64,000 nt of DNA, taken from contig SYAZ01000032.1 in NCBI GenBank assembly GCA_005788815.1, positions 28,748 through 92,747 of the forward strand, written 5' to 3'. Shown piece after piece: positions 41,354-50,522 of the stretch. The first letter of the stretch is position 1; each line of letters opens with the position of its first letter. Position numbers and translations under genes: made by a program. This DNA comes from Actinomycetota bacterium. GTDB lineage: Bacteria > Actinomycetota > Acidimicrobiia > Acidimicrobiales > Ilumatobacteraceae. Under the pieces are notes generated by a model. That model made no database searches. It worked only from the letters and a program-made list of their open reading frames with translations, and was not told the DNA's origin.

Positions 41354-41989
41354 TTATTTTTGATGTTCTGGTGACAAAACTGCTTCTAGAGCAATCAACG
41401 ATGTCTCAACCCACTGCGCGCCAATGTCGGTCGTTTCATTTCCGAGGTCGAGCAAGATGCGACCGAAAAACTGACCTTGAATCCAGTATGAAACTGCCAA
41501 TGTGTCAATGTCTTTTCGAACGACACCGTTCTTTTGTGCGATGACCAGGCTTTCGGCGTAATACCGTGATTCAGTTCGTTGTGCTTCAACGATTGCCTCT
41601 TGTACTTTTTTGTTATGAAGTGCTGCGGTCATTAGCCGAGTACGAGAACGTCGAACATCTACGCCACGATCTGGACTGTCTGCTCGCATAAACAAGGTCA
41701 CGATGTCGAACAATTCTTTGAAGGAGGTGCATTGTTCAAACATTTTTCGTTGCACGACGTTTTCTGCATGCATGGAACTTCGGATGATTTCTATTTCCGC
41801 AGCGGCAATGAGGCCGGCTTTGTTATCGAAGTGGTGATACAACGAACTGCGTGCCACGCCTGTTTGAGTCAGAACAGAATCCATGTCGAACCCAGATTCA
41901 CCATTAGTTTCCAGCTCGGAGATGGCGGCGTCCATGAGTGTCTGCATCGTGGCTAGGCCATCGAGACGCTTCTTTTTCGGTGGGGTCAT
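41354..41989 (-). CDS. TetR family transcriptional regulator
   Basis: LMDAAISELETNGESGFDMDSVLTQTGVARSSLYHHFDNKAGLIAAAEIEI. Confidence 0.92.
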   Translation of the reverse strand: MTPPKKKRLDGLATMQTLMDAAISELETNGESGFDMDSVLTQTGVARSSLYHHFDNKAGLIAAAEIEIIRSSMHAENVVQRKMFEQCTSFKELFDIVTLFMRADSPDRGVDVRRSRTRLMTAALHNKKVQEAIVEAQRTESRYYAESLVIAQKNGVVRKDIDTLAVSYWIQGQFFGRILLDLGNETTDIGAQWVETSLIALEAVLSPEHQK

Positions 41990-42081
41990 TGGCTGAATCC
42001 TAGTATTTATTGGGCTTTGGCCCTATGGAGATTTTTTCTGTCATTTGTGCTCTGTCCATCGGAAGGCATCACCCATTCACT

Positions 42082-42135
42082 TAGATTTTATGTCCATCTT
42101 GCCTTGTATTCATCACTAATTAGTCATAAAATCTA
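42082..42135. promoter_or_regulatory. inverted repeat in the divergent TetR / FBA-lipoprotein intergenic region (possible operator or 5'-UTR hairpin)
   Basis: TAGATTTTATG (42082-42092) and CATAAAATCTA (42125-42135), perfect 11-bp arms, 32-bp spacer ending in the palindrome ACTAATTAGT (42115-42124). Confidence 0.55.
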
Positions 42136-42165
42136 GTTTCATTATTCGTGTCTCGAAAGGCAAAA

Positions 42166-43377
42166 ATGAAACAAAAGACCAAATTACTCGCTGCTTTCGC
42201 GGTGACTAGCGCACTGATCTTCGCATCATGCTCTAACTCCGACGAGTCTGGTAGCCGTACCAAGAATGAAGCATTAACCCCAGAATCATCTGACGGTGGA
42301 TTCGGACCAAACCTTGTAGTTAATCCGAGCAACGAAAACAATCGGGACGGTTGGGCCTACTCAGGTAGTTGGTATGTCGGAAAGGGTTCCGGTTACGGCG
42401 GTGACTGGCAAAGGCCCCGCAGCGGAACAAACATCGCCTCCACCTCCTTCAGACTTGGTACACGTAATCAAGTCATCAGCCTCTCTTCAGAGTCAGACGA
42501 GTATCTCGATACATCACCGGAGATTACGGTGAGCACCTGGTTCAACGGTCGCTGTGGCGGTCGTTTCTTCATGCGCGCGCAACTGCTCGATGGGTCGGGC
42601 GTTGTTATCGATACCAAGAACGTAGGGTCCGAGAACTCATTGCAGAATGTTCACATTTCTGACTGGACAGATCAGTCATGGGTTCAACACTCAGTGTCCT
42701 TCACTGGGTACCCAGCAGGTGTTCGTTCAGTGCTTTACACAGACGGTGGAAGAGATGGATGCTGGTGGGCCGGGTTCTACGGTGGACAAATGGATGACAC
42801 CGAAGTACGTGTCAAAGCAAATGTTGCCACCACATCGGTAGCGCCTGAAATTCCAGCGGAAGTTACAACAACGACAGTTGCAGATAGCACTCCAATCGAA
42901 ATTACATCGCTACCTGAAATTGCTGTTGATCCAACTGCAACCGATTACTCATGCACATCTGAGTGCGTGAAGGGAATCGCAGCTGCAGCTGGACTTCCAG
43001 ATGGTGTTGTATCAGTCAGTGTTGACGGTGGAGCACCAGTTGTTCTCACAGGTGAAAACGCAGTTGCCTTGGCATCAGGTTCTTCCAAGTTGACTTTCTC
43101 GGTTGCCGCAAATGGCACCACAAAAGAAATCACTTCAGGTGTGAAGCGTTCAGCAGGTGCAAAGCAGACAGATCTACCGACTGCAACGAGTGACACTACT
43201 GTTGCTCCTGCTGAGGAATCAGATACCACTATTGCTGCGGTAACTGAGACCGAGACAGAAACTGAGACTTCAGATGACAGCAGTGGATCCTCACCGATTC
43301 TCTGGATCATCATTGCGTTGATCGTGATCGCAGTTATTGCGTTCCTCGTTCGTCGCAGTCAGGCTTCTAAGGCCTAA
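42166..43377 (+). CDS. lipoprotein with FBA-like domain (~42304-42825), Thr-rich region and C-terminal TM anchor
   Basis: Lipobox LIFASCSN; NLVVNPSNENNRDGWAYSGSWYVG...EYLDTSPEITVSTWFNGRCGGRFFMRAQLLDGS...GVRSVLYTDGGRDGCWWAGFYGGQMDDTEVRV; TM SPILWIIIALIVIAVIAFLVRR. Confidence 0.85.
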   Translation: MKQKTKLLAAFAVTSALIFASCSNSDESGSRTKNEALTPESSDGGFGPNLVVNPSNENNRDGWAYSGSWYVGKGSGYGGDWQRPRSGTNIASTSFRLGTRNQVISLSSESDEYLDTSPEITVSTWFNGRCGGRFFMRAQLLDGSGVVIDTKNVGSENSLQNVHISDWTDQSWVQHSVSFTGYPAGVRSVLYTDGGRDGCWWAGFYGGQMDDTEVRVKANVATTSVAPEIPAEVTTTTVADSTPIEITSLPEIAVDPTATDYSCTSECVKGIAAAAGLPDGVVSVSVDGGAPVVLTGENAVALASGSSKLTFSVAANGTTKEITSGVKRSAGAKQTDLPTATSDTTVAPAEESDTTIAAVTETETETETSDDSSGSSPILWIIIALIVIAVIAFLVRRSQASKA

Positions 43378-43402
43378 ACCCCACACGACTGGGTAGTCCG
43401 GG

Positions 43403-43444
43403 AAACCGTGGCTGGCATAGCGAAAGTTATGTCGGCCACGGTTT
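43403..43444. terminator. bidirectional terminator between convergent genes
   Basis: AAACCGTGGCTGGCATA-GCGAAAGT-TATGTCGGCCACGGTTTT, 17-bp stem with two wobble positions, A/T tracts on both sides. Confidence 0.8.
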
Positions 43445-43449
43445 TGTCG

Positions 43450-44073
43450 TTATGACACAAGTGCGAGCGATGAAGATGACAAGAAATCTGCTTCTGAATG
43501 ATCGTGTGTGACGAGGACTGATGTCACTGAAGAGGACTGCAGGATTGACTTCACCTGATGCATTAATGCATCGCGTGTTTCATCGTCTAGCCCTGTAAAG
43601 GGCTCGTCGAGTAACAAAATGCTTGGCGATGGAGCAAGGGCTCTAGCAATGGCAATTCGTCGTGATTCGCCTCCAGAAAGGCTATGAATGTCTCGATGAG
43701 CAAAGTCGGAAAGGCCAACTAGCTCCAGCATTTCTTCCACGCGGTCCGATGTTTCTCTCGGTGAGGTACCCCGCAAGCGCAATCCGAATGCAATGTTCTG
43801 TGAAACCGTGAGATGCGGGAACAAATCGTTCGACTGCGTCACCATACCGATACCGCGCTTATGGGTGGGTAACTGCGTGATGTCACGATCATCAATAAAA
43901 ATTGCTCCCTCAGCAATTCGCACGAGGCCGCATATCGCCTGCAACACAGTGCTCTTTCCAACTCCCGATGGTCCTGTGATGGCCAATGTGGTGGCGGTGG
44001 GTACTTCAAATGACAGGTCAGAGATGATTGGCGCGCCTGCATAGGACACGGAGAGTTTTGAAACTTTAAGCAC
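43450..44073 (-). CDS. thiQ: thiamine ABC transporter ATP-binding protein (ThiQ-like)
   Basis: GPSGVGKSTVLQAICG, LSGGESRRIAIARALAPSPSILLLDEPFTGLD; TPP-riboswitch operon. Confidence 0.82.
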   Translation of the reverse strand: MLKVSKLSVSYAGAPIISDLSFEVPTATTLAITGPSGVGKSTVLQAICGLVRIAEGAIFIDDRDITQLPTHKRGIGMVTQSNDLFPHLTVSQNIAFGLRLRGTSPRETSDRVEEMLELVGLSDFAHRDIHSLSGGESRRIAIARALAPSPSILLLDEPFTGLDDETRDALMHQVKSILQSSSVTSVLVTHDHSEADFLSSSSLALVS

Positions 44074-45634
44074 GACTTGTTACCCCCATGGTGAGCACAA
44101 TAAGGAGTGAAGCCAATACGTACCCCGACTGTTGGGTTAGTGCACCGGGGCGGCCGAGCAATTGTGAAATCGCCATAGTCAAAGTGGTGGAATTGGATCG
44201 CGTCAGAAATGAAGTAACCCCAAATTCGCCTAATGAGATTGCAGCCGAGATACCAACACTGCGCAGCAGTGCAGGACGAAGAAGCGCAATGTCTATACGC
44301 AACCAAGTGTGCCATGGTGATGCACCCAATAGTGCTGCTCCTACGCGAAGTGATGGTGGGATTGCCTGCACTGCTGGTTCCAGTATGCGAATGGCAACGG
44401 GAAGAGCAATAAGGGCATGAACAACTGGAATGAGCCATGTGTGACTCCGCCATGCAAACGGATCTGTGTTGTATGTGATGACAATCCCAAGACCGAGAGT
44501 CGCTGCGGAAACAACGAGAGGTAACGAGGTAACAAAGCGAAGTATGCGATGTTGCTCTGCATAGTGAAACCATTGGCGCCCCATTTGTTGTGCAGCAATA
44601 AGTGCAAGAGCCACGGCCAAGATGGCTGTTGCAAGTGAGAACAGGAGTGATGTGACGATCACTCTCCACGTAGAGACAGTGAGTTGGGGCAATGTTCCAC
44701 CGAGCACCGAGCTCCACGCATGAAATGAAAGACGACCTCGATACGAAATGGAACGTATCAATGTGGCAACAAGAGGAAGAGCCACAACAATGACCGGGAC
44801 AACAACCGAGACCAGAACAATCCAGCGACCGCGGGGTTTCGTATGCAGCGGTATTGGTGCCGAACTCACATGTGTGGAAGTTGTCTGCAGCGGTGATGGC
44901 CGTGAGATTTGGAAGACCAACAACACCACAACCATTTGAAGAACAGCAAGAGTGATAGCAACATCGGTGTTTCCTAATCGAACCGACTGCGTGAATATCT
45001 CTGTCTCAATGGTTCGTCGCGAAAAGCCGCCAACGATTGAAATGACTCCGAAGGATGTGAAGCAATATGTGAACACAAGTGCAGCAGCAGAGTTAACGGC
45101 ACTGCGTATGTTGGGCCACATAATGTGGGCAAAGGTTTGCCATGGTGACGCACCTAATGTTGCGGCGGATTCTTCGTATCTGGGGTTCAAGAGGGCCCAA
45201 CGAGGACTCACTATCCGTAAAACAACTGCCACATTAAACACAACATGCGCCCAGAGGATTGAAATAACGCCTGTGCGTTGAGATATCGCAAGTACGCCGG
45301 CCGCCACAACAATGGAAGGCAATACAAATGGTGTTGTCAGTAGTCCACGACATAAGCGTGCGCCAGGAAATTGAAAACGTGAGAGTGCCCAGGTGGCAGG
45401 TATGGCAAAAATCATCGTGGCAAGAACAGATAACACCGCTTGCCACAGGGAGAACCAAAGAATGCGAAGTATTGAAGGGTCTGAAAGCACGTCTCGACTG
45501 GTGCTCACGCTAAAGAATGTGGCAACAGTGTTGAGAAATGGCAGAACAAGAAAGACGGCAACGAATCCCACGGGAAGAAACGAAAGCAGTCGTCGAGTGG
45601 TCATAGCAGTATTGCTCTCCACTCGTTCAGCCAC
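44066..45634 (-). CDS. thiP: thiamine ABC transporter permease (ThiP-like, fused modules)
   Basis: Multi-TM, two EAA-like loops (EESAATLGASPWQTFAHIMWPNIRSAV; LRVGAALLGASPWHTWLRIDIALLRPALLRS). Confidence 0.82.
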   Translation of the reverse strand: MAERVESNTAMTTRRLLSFLPVGFVAVFLVLPFLNTVATFFSVSTSRDVLSDPSILRILWFSLWQAVLSVLATMIFAIPATWALSRFQFPGARLCRGLLTTPFVLPSIVVAAGVLAISQRTGVISILWAHVVFNVAVVLRIVSPRWALLNPRYEESAATLGASPWQTFAHIMWPNIRSAVNSAAALVFTYCFTSFGVISIVGGFSRRTIETEIFTQSVRLGNTDVAITLAVLQMVVVLLVFQISRPSPLQTTSTHVSSAPIPLHTKPRGRWIVLVSVVVPVIVVALPLVATLIRSISYRGRLSFHAWSSVLGGTLPQLTVSTWRVIVTSLLFSLATAILAVALALIAAQQMGRQWFHYAEQHRILRFVTSLPLVVSAATLGLGIVITYNTDPFAWRSHTWLIPVVHALIALPVAIRILEPAVQAIPPSLRVGAALLGASPWHTWLRIDIALLRPALLRSVGISAAISLGEFGVTSFLTRSNSTTLTMAISQLLGRPGALTQQSGYVLASLLIVLTMGVTSRA

Positions 45635-46590
45635 TTCTCACGATTGCCTTCTATGTCTTGCGGGCTGACAGTAAGTGGGTTCTTTGCTCGCACGGCAAAC
45701 TTCACAAATAAATCTGGCAACACAGCTTCCTTGTTCACTGGAAAGACAAACAGTGAGAGCGGCATTGACTCTTGGAATCTTTTGCCCAAGAGGTACTTCA
45801 CCAATGTTTCTGCAGCAGGGGAGTTTGCACTTCCTCGCATCACGCCCACGTATTCGGTTTGTCGGAAACATGTTGACTCAATTACAGACGTAGTGGGTTC
45901 AGTTATGGGGTTAGACGGATCTGCATACAGCACTTCGGCGGGTGGGCTTGAGCCGTAGCTAACTACAAGTGGGTATTTGCCATTGCCTGAACTTCCAGAG
46001 AAATCAACGGTGTATGCAGTTGTCCAGTCGGGTGCGATGTGCACATGGCCCTTCAACGCTTCCCAGAATGTTTGCCACTTACCCTCGCCGAAGTGAGCGA
46101 TTGTTCCGAGCAAGAATCCAAGACCAGGGGATGAAGCAACTGGATCTTGTGTAACTAACAAACCTCGATACTGAGGAAGCACTAAGTCTTCTAGGCGAGT
46201 AGGTATCGGGACATCGCTATTTGCAAACCACTCTTTGTCGGCGTTGATACAGATATCGCCGGTGTTGACTGGTTCGTAACTTGTAAGCAGAGATGCTTGT
46301 TCAGCTCTCGACAACATGGTGTTATCCACGCCCCACAGCACGTCACCTTCAGGATTTCCGGCAGTGAGAATTGCTTTGGAAACGAGGACTCCGGAATCAC
46401 CACCTGTGATGACTTTGACCGTGATACCAGTGTCATTCGTGAATTCGTCAAAAATTCCTTCTTCAGGTGTGAATGCGTCGTACGCCAAGAGGGTGACAGT
46501 TGCTGGCTTCTTCTCGACATTCTCTGATGTGGAAGAAGTGCATGCTGCAAGTGATGCCACAGCGACAGTGAATACAAATAGTCGTTTCAT
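45601..46590 (-). CDS. thiB: thiamine ABC transporter substrate-binding lipoprotein (ThiB/TbpA-like)
   Basis: Lipobox LAACTSS; LLAYDAFTPEEGIFDEFTNDTGITVKVITGGDSGVLVSKAILTAGNPEGDVLWGVDNTMLSRA. Confidence 0.87.
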   Translation of the reverse strand: MKRLFVFTVAVASLAACTSSTSENVEKKPATVTLLAYDAFTPEEGIFDEFTNDTGITVKVITGGDSGVLVSKAILTAGNPEGDVLWGVDNTMLSRAEQASLLTSYEPVNTGDICINADKEWFANSDVPIPTRLEDLVLPQYRGLLVTQDPVASSPGLGFLLGTIAHFGEGKWQTFWEALKGHVHIAPDWTTAYTVDFSGSSGNGKYPLVVSYGSSPPAEVLYADPSNPITEPTTSVIESTCFRQTEYVGVMRGSANSPAAETLVKYLLGKRFQESMPLSLFVFPVNKEAVLPDLFVKFAVRAKNPLTVSPQDIEGNREKWLNEWRAILL

Positions 46591-47231
46591 AGATTTCCTC
46601 CGAGGAAAAAGGGTTGGATGATTGCTACTGCACCATGGGAGACAGTGACAGAAACATTTGAGTTGGTAGCTGTGTTGCTCACACCACGTGAAGCAAATGC
46701 TTGAAGTTCTTCGTTAGATAAATTCCATTGCAAACCAGTTGTGGAAATCACGCATGACCCGCCAAGGGGAATGAGCGAGATTGTGTCGTCAACAGAAACC
46801 GACAAACTCGCTGGTACGTCGGGTCGTGCAAAACATATGCGTGCGTTACCTATGTACAGAGTGCAATGTGTGGCCGCAAGTGAATGAACCATTCCGAGTA
46901 GATGATCGAATCGATCGCCTCCACCAGATACCACCGTGATATTGGTGATTCCGCGTTGCATTGCGTTATAGACAGCAATCTCGGTGTCGGTTTCATCTTT
47001 GGCCGTGTCGAATGTATGGATGTCTACGTTGCGTGCTTGAGCGTCGGCAACATCAGACGCTGCAATGGAATCCATGTCGCCCACGAGGAGATGTGGCTGC
47101 ATGCCAAGTGATTGAGCATGGCCGTAGCCAGAATCCGCGGCGATGACAAGTGCATCATCAATGAGATGCTCTAAAACTTTCGCATTGGGTGGATTGCCAC
47201 CAGTAAATATGACTGCGTGCGTTAACGCCAT
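46587..47231 (-). CDS. thiN: thiamine diphosphokinase (ATG at 47231 immediately after the riboswitch SD)
   Basis: AADSGYGHAQSLGMQPHLLVGDMDSIA; DTAKDETDTEIAVYNAMQRGITNITVVSGGGDRFDHLLG. Confidence 0.88.
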   Translation of the reverse strand: MALTHAVIFTGGNPPNAKVLEHLIDDALVIAADSGYGHAQSLGMQPHLLVGDMDSIAASDVADAQARNVDIHTFDTAKDETDTEIAVYNAMQRGITNITVVSGGGDRFDHLLGMVHSLAATHCTLYIGNARICFARPDVPASLSVSVDDTISLIPLGGSCVISTTGLQWNLSNEELQAFASRGVSNTATNSNVSVTVSHGAVAIIQPFFLGGNL

Positions 47232-47328
47232 GTTGTTTCCCTCCGCTGGCATTACCCAGATCAGGTTCTCGGGTCGGCCACCGCAGTGACCCTCTCAGCC
47301 CGCTGATCGCGCGAGCTCCCCATAAGTT
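47232..47328 (-). ncRNA. TPP riboswitch (THI element)
   Basis: Minus strand TATGGGGAGCTC..GCGGGCTGAGAGGG...GACCCGAGAACCTGATCTGGGTAATGCCAGCGGAGGGAA. Confidence 0.96.
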
Positions 47329-47455
47329 GTAAGTGAAGTTTATACGGATTGTTGGGCCATGGCGCATTCACGGTTGCCTTATGGCTTCCTTCATGCATGC
47401 GTCTAAGTTGTGATGAGGGTAGGGCAGCGTATGGATTCGCTGAGAGGAGAAGATC

Positions 47456-48244
47456 ATGGGCTCATTAGACGGTCGAATTGCACTCGTCACCGGAGGAGGT
47501 CGGGGAATTGGTAAGGCAATTTCTCTTGCGTTGGCAAACGAAGGGGCAACTGTTGCCATCAACTATCGGCGTGACAAAGAATCTGCCGAAGTCACTCAAC
47601 GTGAAATTCTTGATGCAGGTGGAATCGCAACTATTCATCAAGGGTCAAACGACATCCCCGAGGAAAACGTGGCCTTGGTGAAAGATGTGTTGTCTGTGCA
47701 TAGTGGTATTGACATTGCAGTTCTCAACGGCGGTATTGCGTCAAAGGGCAGAAGCGTGGCTGATACCGAAGCAGAAGAATTGTGGAATCTGGTGGCAACA
47801 CACGCTCTGGGACCACATCAACTGTGTCGGGCCCTCATTCCATCGATGCGTGCACGTGGTCGCGGCGATATCGTGTTCATCTCTTCGGTAGCCACATCTG
47901 GAATGTCTGCAAATGGCGCTCCCTACAACATGGGCAAAGCAGCGATGGAAGCACTGGCGCTTACTTTGGCAAAGGAAGAACGGCCACACGGTATTCGTGT
48001 CAACATCGTGGCTCCTGGCCTCGTGGAGACAGACATGGGTGTTCGTCTTGCACGCGCCATGACCGGGCGACGAGAGATGGAAGATCTGAGGTCGATGGAT
48101 GACGCTGCTCCATTTGGACGCGTGTGTCAGCCAGAAGACATTGCCGCAGCAGTGTTGTGGTTCTGCTCACCGTCGGCTTCATACATCACGGGTCAACGCA
48201 TTCAGGTCGATGGCGGTGGGTCAACCCTTCGGGTGGGTCAATAA
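47456..48244 (+). CDS. SDR family oxidoreductase (FabG-like)
   Basis: ALVTGGGRGIGKAISLALANEGA; YNMGKAAMEALALTLAKE; GQRIQVDGGGSTLR. Confidence 0.92.
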   Translation: MGSLDGRIALVTGGGRGIGKAISLALANEGATVAINYRRDKESAEVTQREILDAGGIATIHQGSNDIPEENVALVKDVLSVHSGIDIAVLNGGIASKGRSVADTEAEELWNLVATHALGPHQLCRALIPSMRARGRGDIVFISSVATSGMSANGAPYNMGKAAMEALALTLAKEERPHGIRVNIVAPGLVETDMGVRLARAMTGRREMEDLRSMDDAAPFGRVCQPEDIAAAVLWFCSPSASYITGQRIQVDGGGSTLRVGQ

Positions 48245-48303
48245 CCGCTCGGAGAGCCAGTTTCGGCTATTCGGCGCACCTAATACTCGGTAGCCTTCAC
48301 AGT

Positions 48304-48924
48304 GTGAGTCCTCTTGCCCCCCAAAACACAGACACCATTATCGAAATCACTGATGAAGCACTTGTGCAACTGAAGTTGTTGCGAGATGAAGAACCAGAAA
48401 AAGAACGTTTGGGTCTTCGCCTTGAAGTGATGGCGAATCCAGGTGAAGAATTTCAATACGACTTGTCATTCGACATCGTGACGCAAGCTGCATTCTCTGA
48501 TGAAGTGCGCACAATTAATGGCCTCAAGGTCATCATTCCATTGCCTTCGTTTGAACACATCAACGGAGCCACTCTTGACTATTCAGAGCGTCAAGGATTA
48601 ATTATTCGCAATCCAAACAAGCCACCTGCGCCAATGATTGAGGGTCTTGTTAATGACGATGCATTCTCAGCTTCTATCGAGGCAGTCATCGCAACCGATG
48701 TAAACCCAGCGCTTGCTGCACACGGCGGTTTTGTCACCTTCGTTGGACATGACACTGAAGGCATTGCGTATCTCACCATGGGTGGTGGTTGTCACGGTTG
48801 TTCAATGAGCAAAATGACAATGTTGGACGGCGTGCAAACAACTCTTATTGAACAAGTTCCTGGCGTTGTAAAAGTTCGCGACATTACAGACCACGCAAGT
48901 GGTGCGAATCCGTACTACAGCTAG
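48304..48924 (+). CDS. nfuA: Fe-S cluster carrier, NfuA-type (IscA-like + NifU C-terminal domain); GTG start 48304 preferred
   Basis: IIEITDEALVQLKLLRDEEP; HGGFVTFVGHDTEGIAYLTMGGGCHGCSMSKMTMLDGVQTTL with CxxC. Confidence 0.85.
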   Translation: MSPLAPQNTDTIIEITDEALVQLKLLRDEEPEKERLGLRLEVMANPGEEFQYDLSFDIVTQAAFSDEVRTINGLKVIIPLPSFEHINGATLDYSERQGLIIRNPNKPPAPMIEGLVNDDAFSASIEAVIATDVNPALAAHGGFVTFVGHDTEGIAYLTMGGGCHGCSMSKMTMLDGVQTTLIEQVPGVVKVRDITDHASGANPYYS

Positions 48925-48932
48925 AGACAATC

Positions 48933-49772
48933 ATGCAGATCTCTCAATTGTGGACATACCCCGTGAAGTCCATGGTGGGTGTTACTACCGAGTCTGTTGA
49001 ACTTTCGTCGCTTGGCATCGTGGGAGATCGTCATTGGGCGATTCGCGATAATGAACGCGGTGGCATTCGTGGCGCAAAGAAAATTGGTGAACTCATGCAG
49101 TTCAGCGCACGCCCCGTCAATGACGGGTCACATCATGTAGCAATTACTTTTCCAGATGGCTCTGAAGTTCTCAGTAGCGCACCAAACATTTCGCAATTGC
49201 TGAGCGACGCCTTGCATCGATCCGTCACTCTGGAGTCTTTGCCTACCGATGGTTCGTTAGAGCATTTTCGTCGTGGTCCTGCAGATTCATCTGATGTCAT
49301 GGAAGAACTTCGCGGCATCTTTGGGCGCGAGGTAGAAGAGCCACTTCCAGATTTCAGTGCGTTTCCTCCAGAGGTTGCAGAGTTTGAGTCGCCTCCAGGT
49401 ACGCATCATGATTGTTGGCCATTGCTCGTGATGACAACATCTGCACTTCAGGCTCTTTCTGATGCTGTGCCAGAGTCTCACATCGATGTTCTGCGCTTTC
49501 GTCCGAGCATTGTGATTCAGACAGACAATGGGGCCGGCCATATTGAGTTTTCATGGAAAGGCAAGACTGCTTCATTGGGAACTGCAGTGGTCGAATTTCT
49601 CGATCCGTGTCCGCGCTGCATCATGATTACCCGCAAGGTCAATGACGAACTACCTGAAGACCGTGCAATTCTGCGTCACGTTGTTCGCGACCTCAACCAG
49701 GCCGTTGGCGTATACGCACGAATCATTACGCCTGGTCGTGTTGCTTTGGGCGACGCTCTCACGTTTCATTAG
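48933..49772 (+). CDS. MOSC domain-containing protein
   Basis: QISQLWTYPVKSMVGVTTESVELSSLGIVGDRHWAI; LDPCPRCIMITRKVN. Confidence 0.88.
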   Translation: MQISQLWTYPVKSMVGVTTESVELSSLGIVGDRHWAIRDNERGGIRGAKKIGELMQFSARPVNDGSHHVAITFPDGSEVLSSAPNISQLLSDALHRSVTLESLPTDGSLEHFRRGPADSSDVMEELRGIFGREVEEPLPDFSAFPPEVAEFESPPGTHHDCWPLLVMTTSALQALSDAVPESHIDVLRFRPSIVIQTDNGAGHIEFSWKGKTASLGTAVVEFLDPCPRCIMITRKVNDELPEDRAILRHVVRDLNQAVGVYARIITPGRVALGDALTFH

Positions 49773-49814
49773 TGCTGGCTCTCGGAAGGTACACCCGAGA
49801 CGTAGGGTGCGTGT

Positions 49815-50510
49815 ATGGGAATTTTTAGTGCCATTAAGCAACGTGCAGCCAACAAGGCATTAGCAAAAGCAAATCGGCAGTATGGGCAAGAGTTAGCAAA
49901 TTGGACAAAGGACTCAGCCGCACTTGAAGAGATGCTCACAATTACTCGTGATTGCGCAACTGGAAAAGCAAGAGAACATTTCGTTGACAACGATGATTTC
50001 GGATTCATGCTGAAAGCCGATGAGTTTGCCATGGCGCATTTGCAAGGTGTCATGTATCTCGAAGTTGTGAAGGCGCCCACGCGTTACAGCGGCGGATACG
50101 GGGGCGTGTCATTTCCGCTTTTTGGGCGGGTGCGAATAAACACAGGCCGCACAGGCGGTCAGATAACTCCAGGTGAAGAATCTATTGATGTCACCGATTC
50201 AGGCAATGCACTCATTTCAAATAAGCGCATTATGTTTGCCGGAACAAAGCGCACGCATGAATGGAAATTCGACAAGATGATGAGCTGTTCGCATATGGAT
50301 GGCGGCATGACCATTTTTGCAATGAGCACTGGTAAACCTGCCGGACTTGGCTATGGCGACGGATCCGCTACTGAAGTGCAATTTCGCATAGAACTCGCAG
50401 CAGCAATGGCGCTGGGAACACTTGAACGATATGAAAGTGAGTTGCTAGCTGAGAAGGCTCAGTTGGAAATGGCCAAACCTGTTGCGCCGGCACCAATAGC
50501 TACTACATAG
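49815..50510 (+). CDS. hypothetical protein
   Basis: Long intact ORF, codon usage consistent with neighbours; family not recognised. Confidence 0.7.
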   Translation: MGIFSAIKQRAANKALAKANRQYGQELANWTKDSAALEEMLTITRDCATGKAREHFVDNDDFGFMLKADEFAMAHLQGVMYLEVVKAPTRYSGGYGGVSFPLFGRVRINTGRTGGQITPGEESIDVTDSGNALISNKRIMFAGTKRTHEWKFDKMMSCSHMDGGMTIFAMSTGKPAGLGYGDGSATEVQFRIELAAAMALGTLERYESELLAEKAQLEMAKPVAPAPIATT

Positions 50511-50522
50511 ATACAGATTTAC

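Noticed and set aside
42009-42036. GGGCTTTGGCCC hairpin followed by a T run
   Set aside because: Only a 4-bp stem, T run separated by several nucleotides; located in a divergent promoter region, not convincing as terminator
43839-44717. 292-aa minus-strand ORF
   Set aside because: Alternative frame across thiQ/thiP on the same strand; Cys/His/Ser-rich nonsense composition
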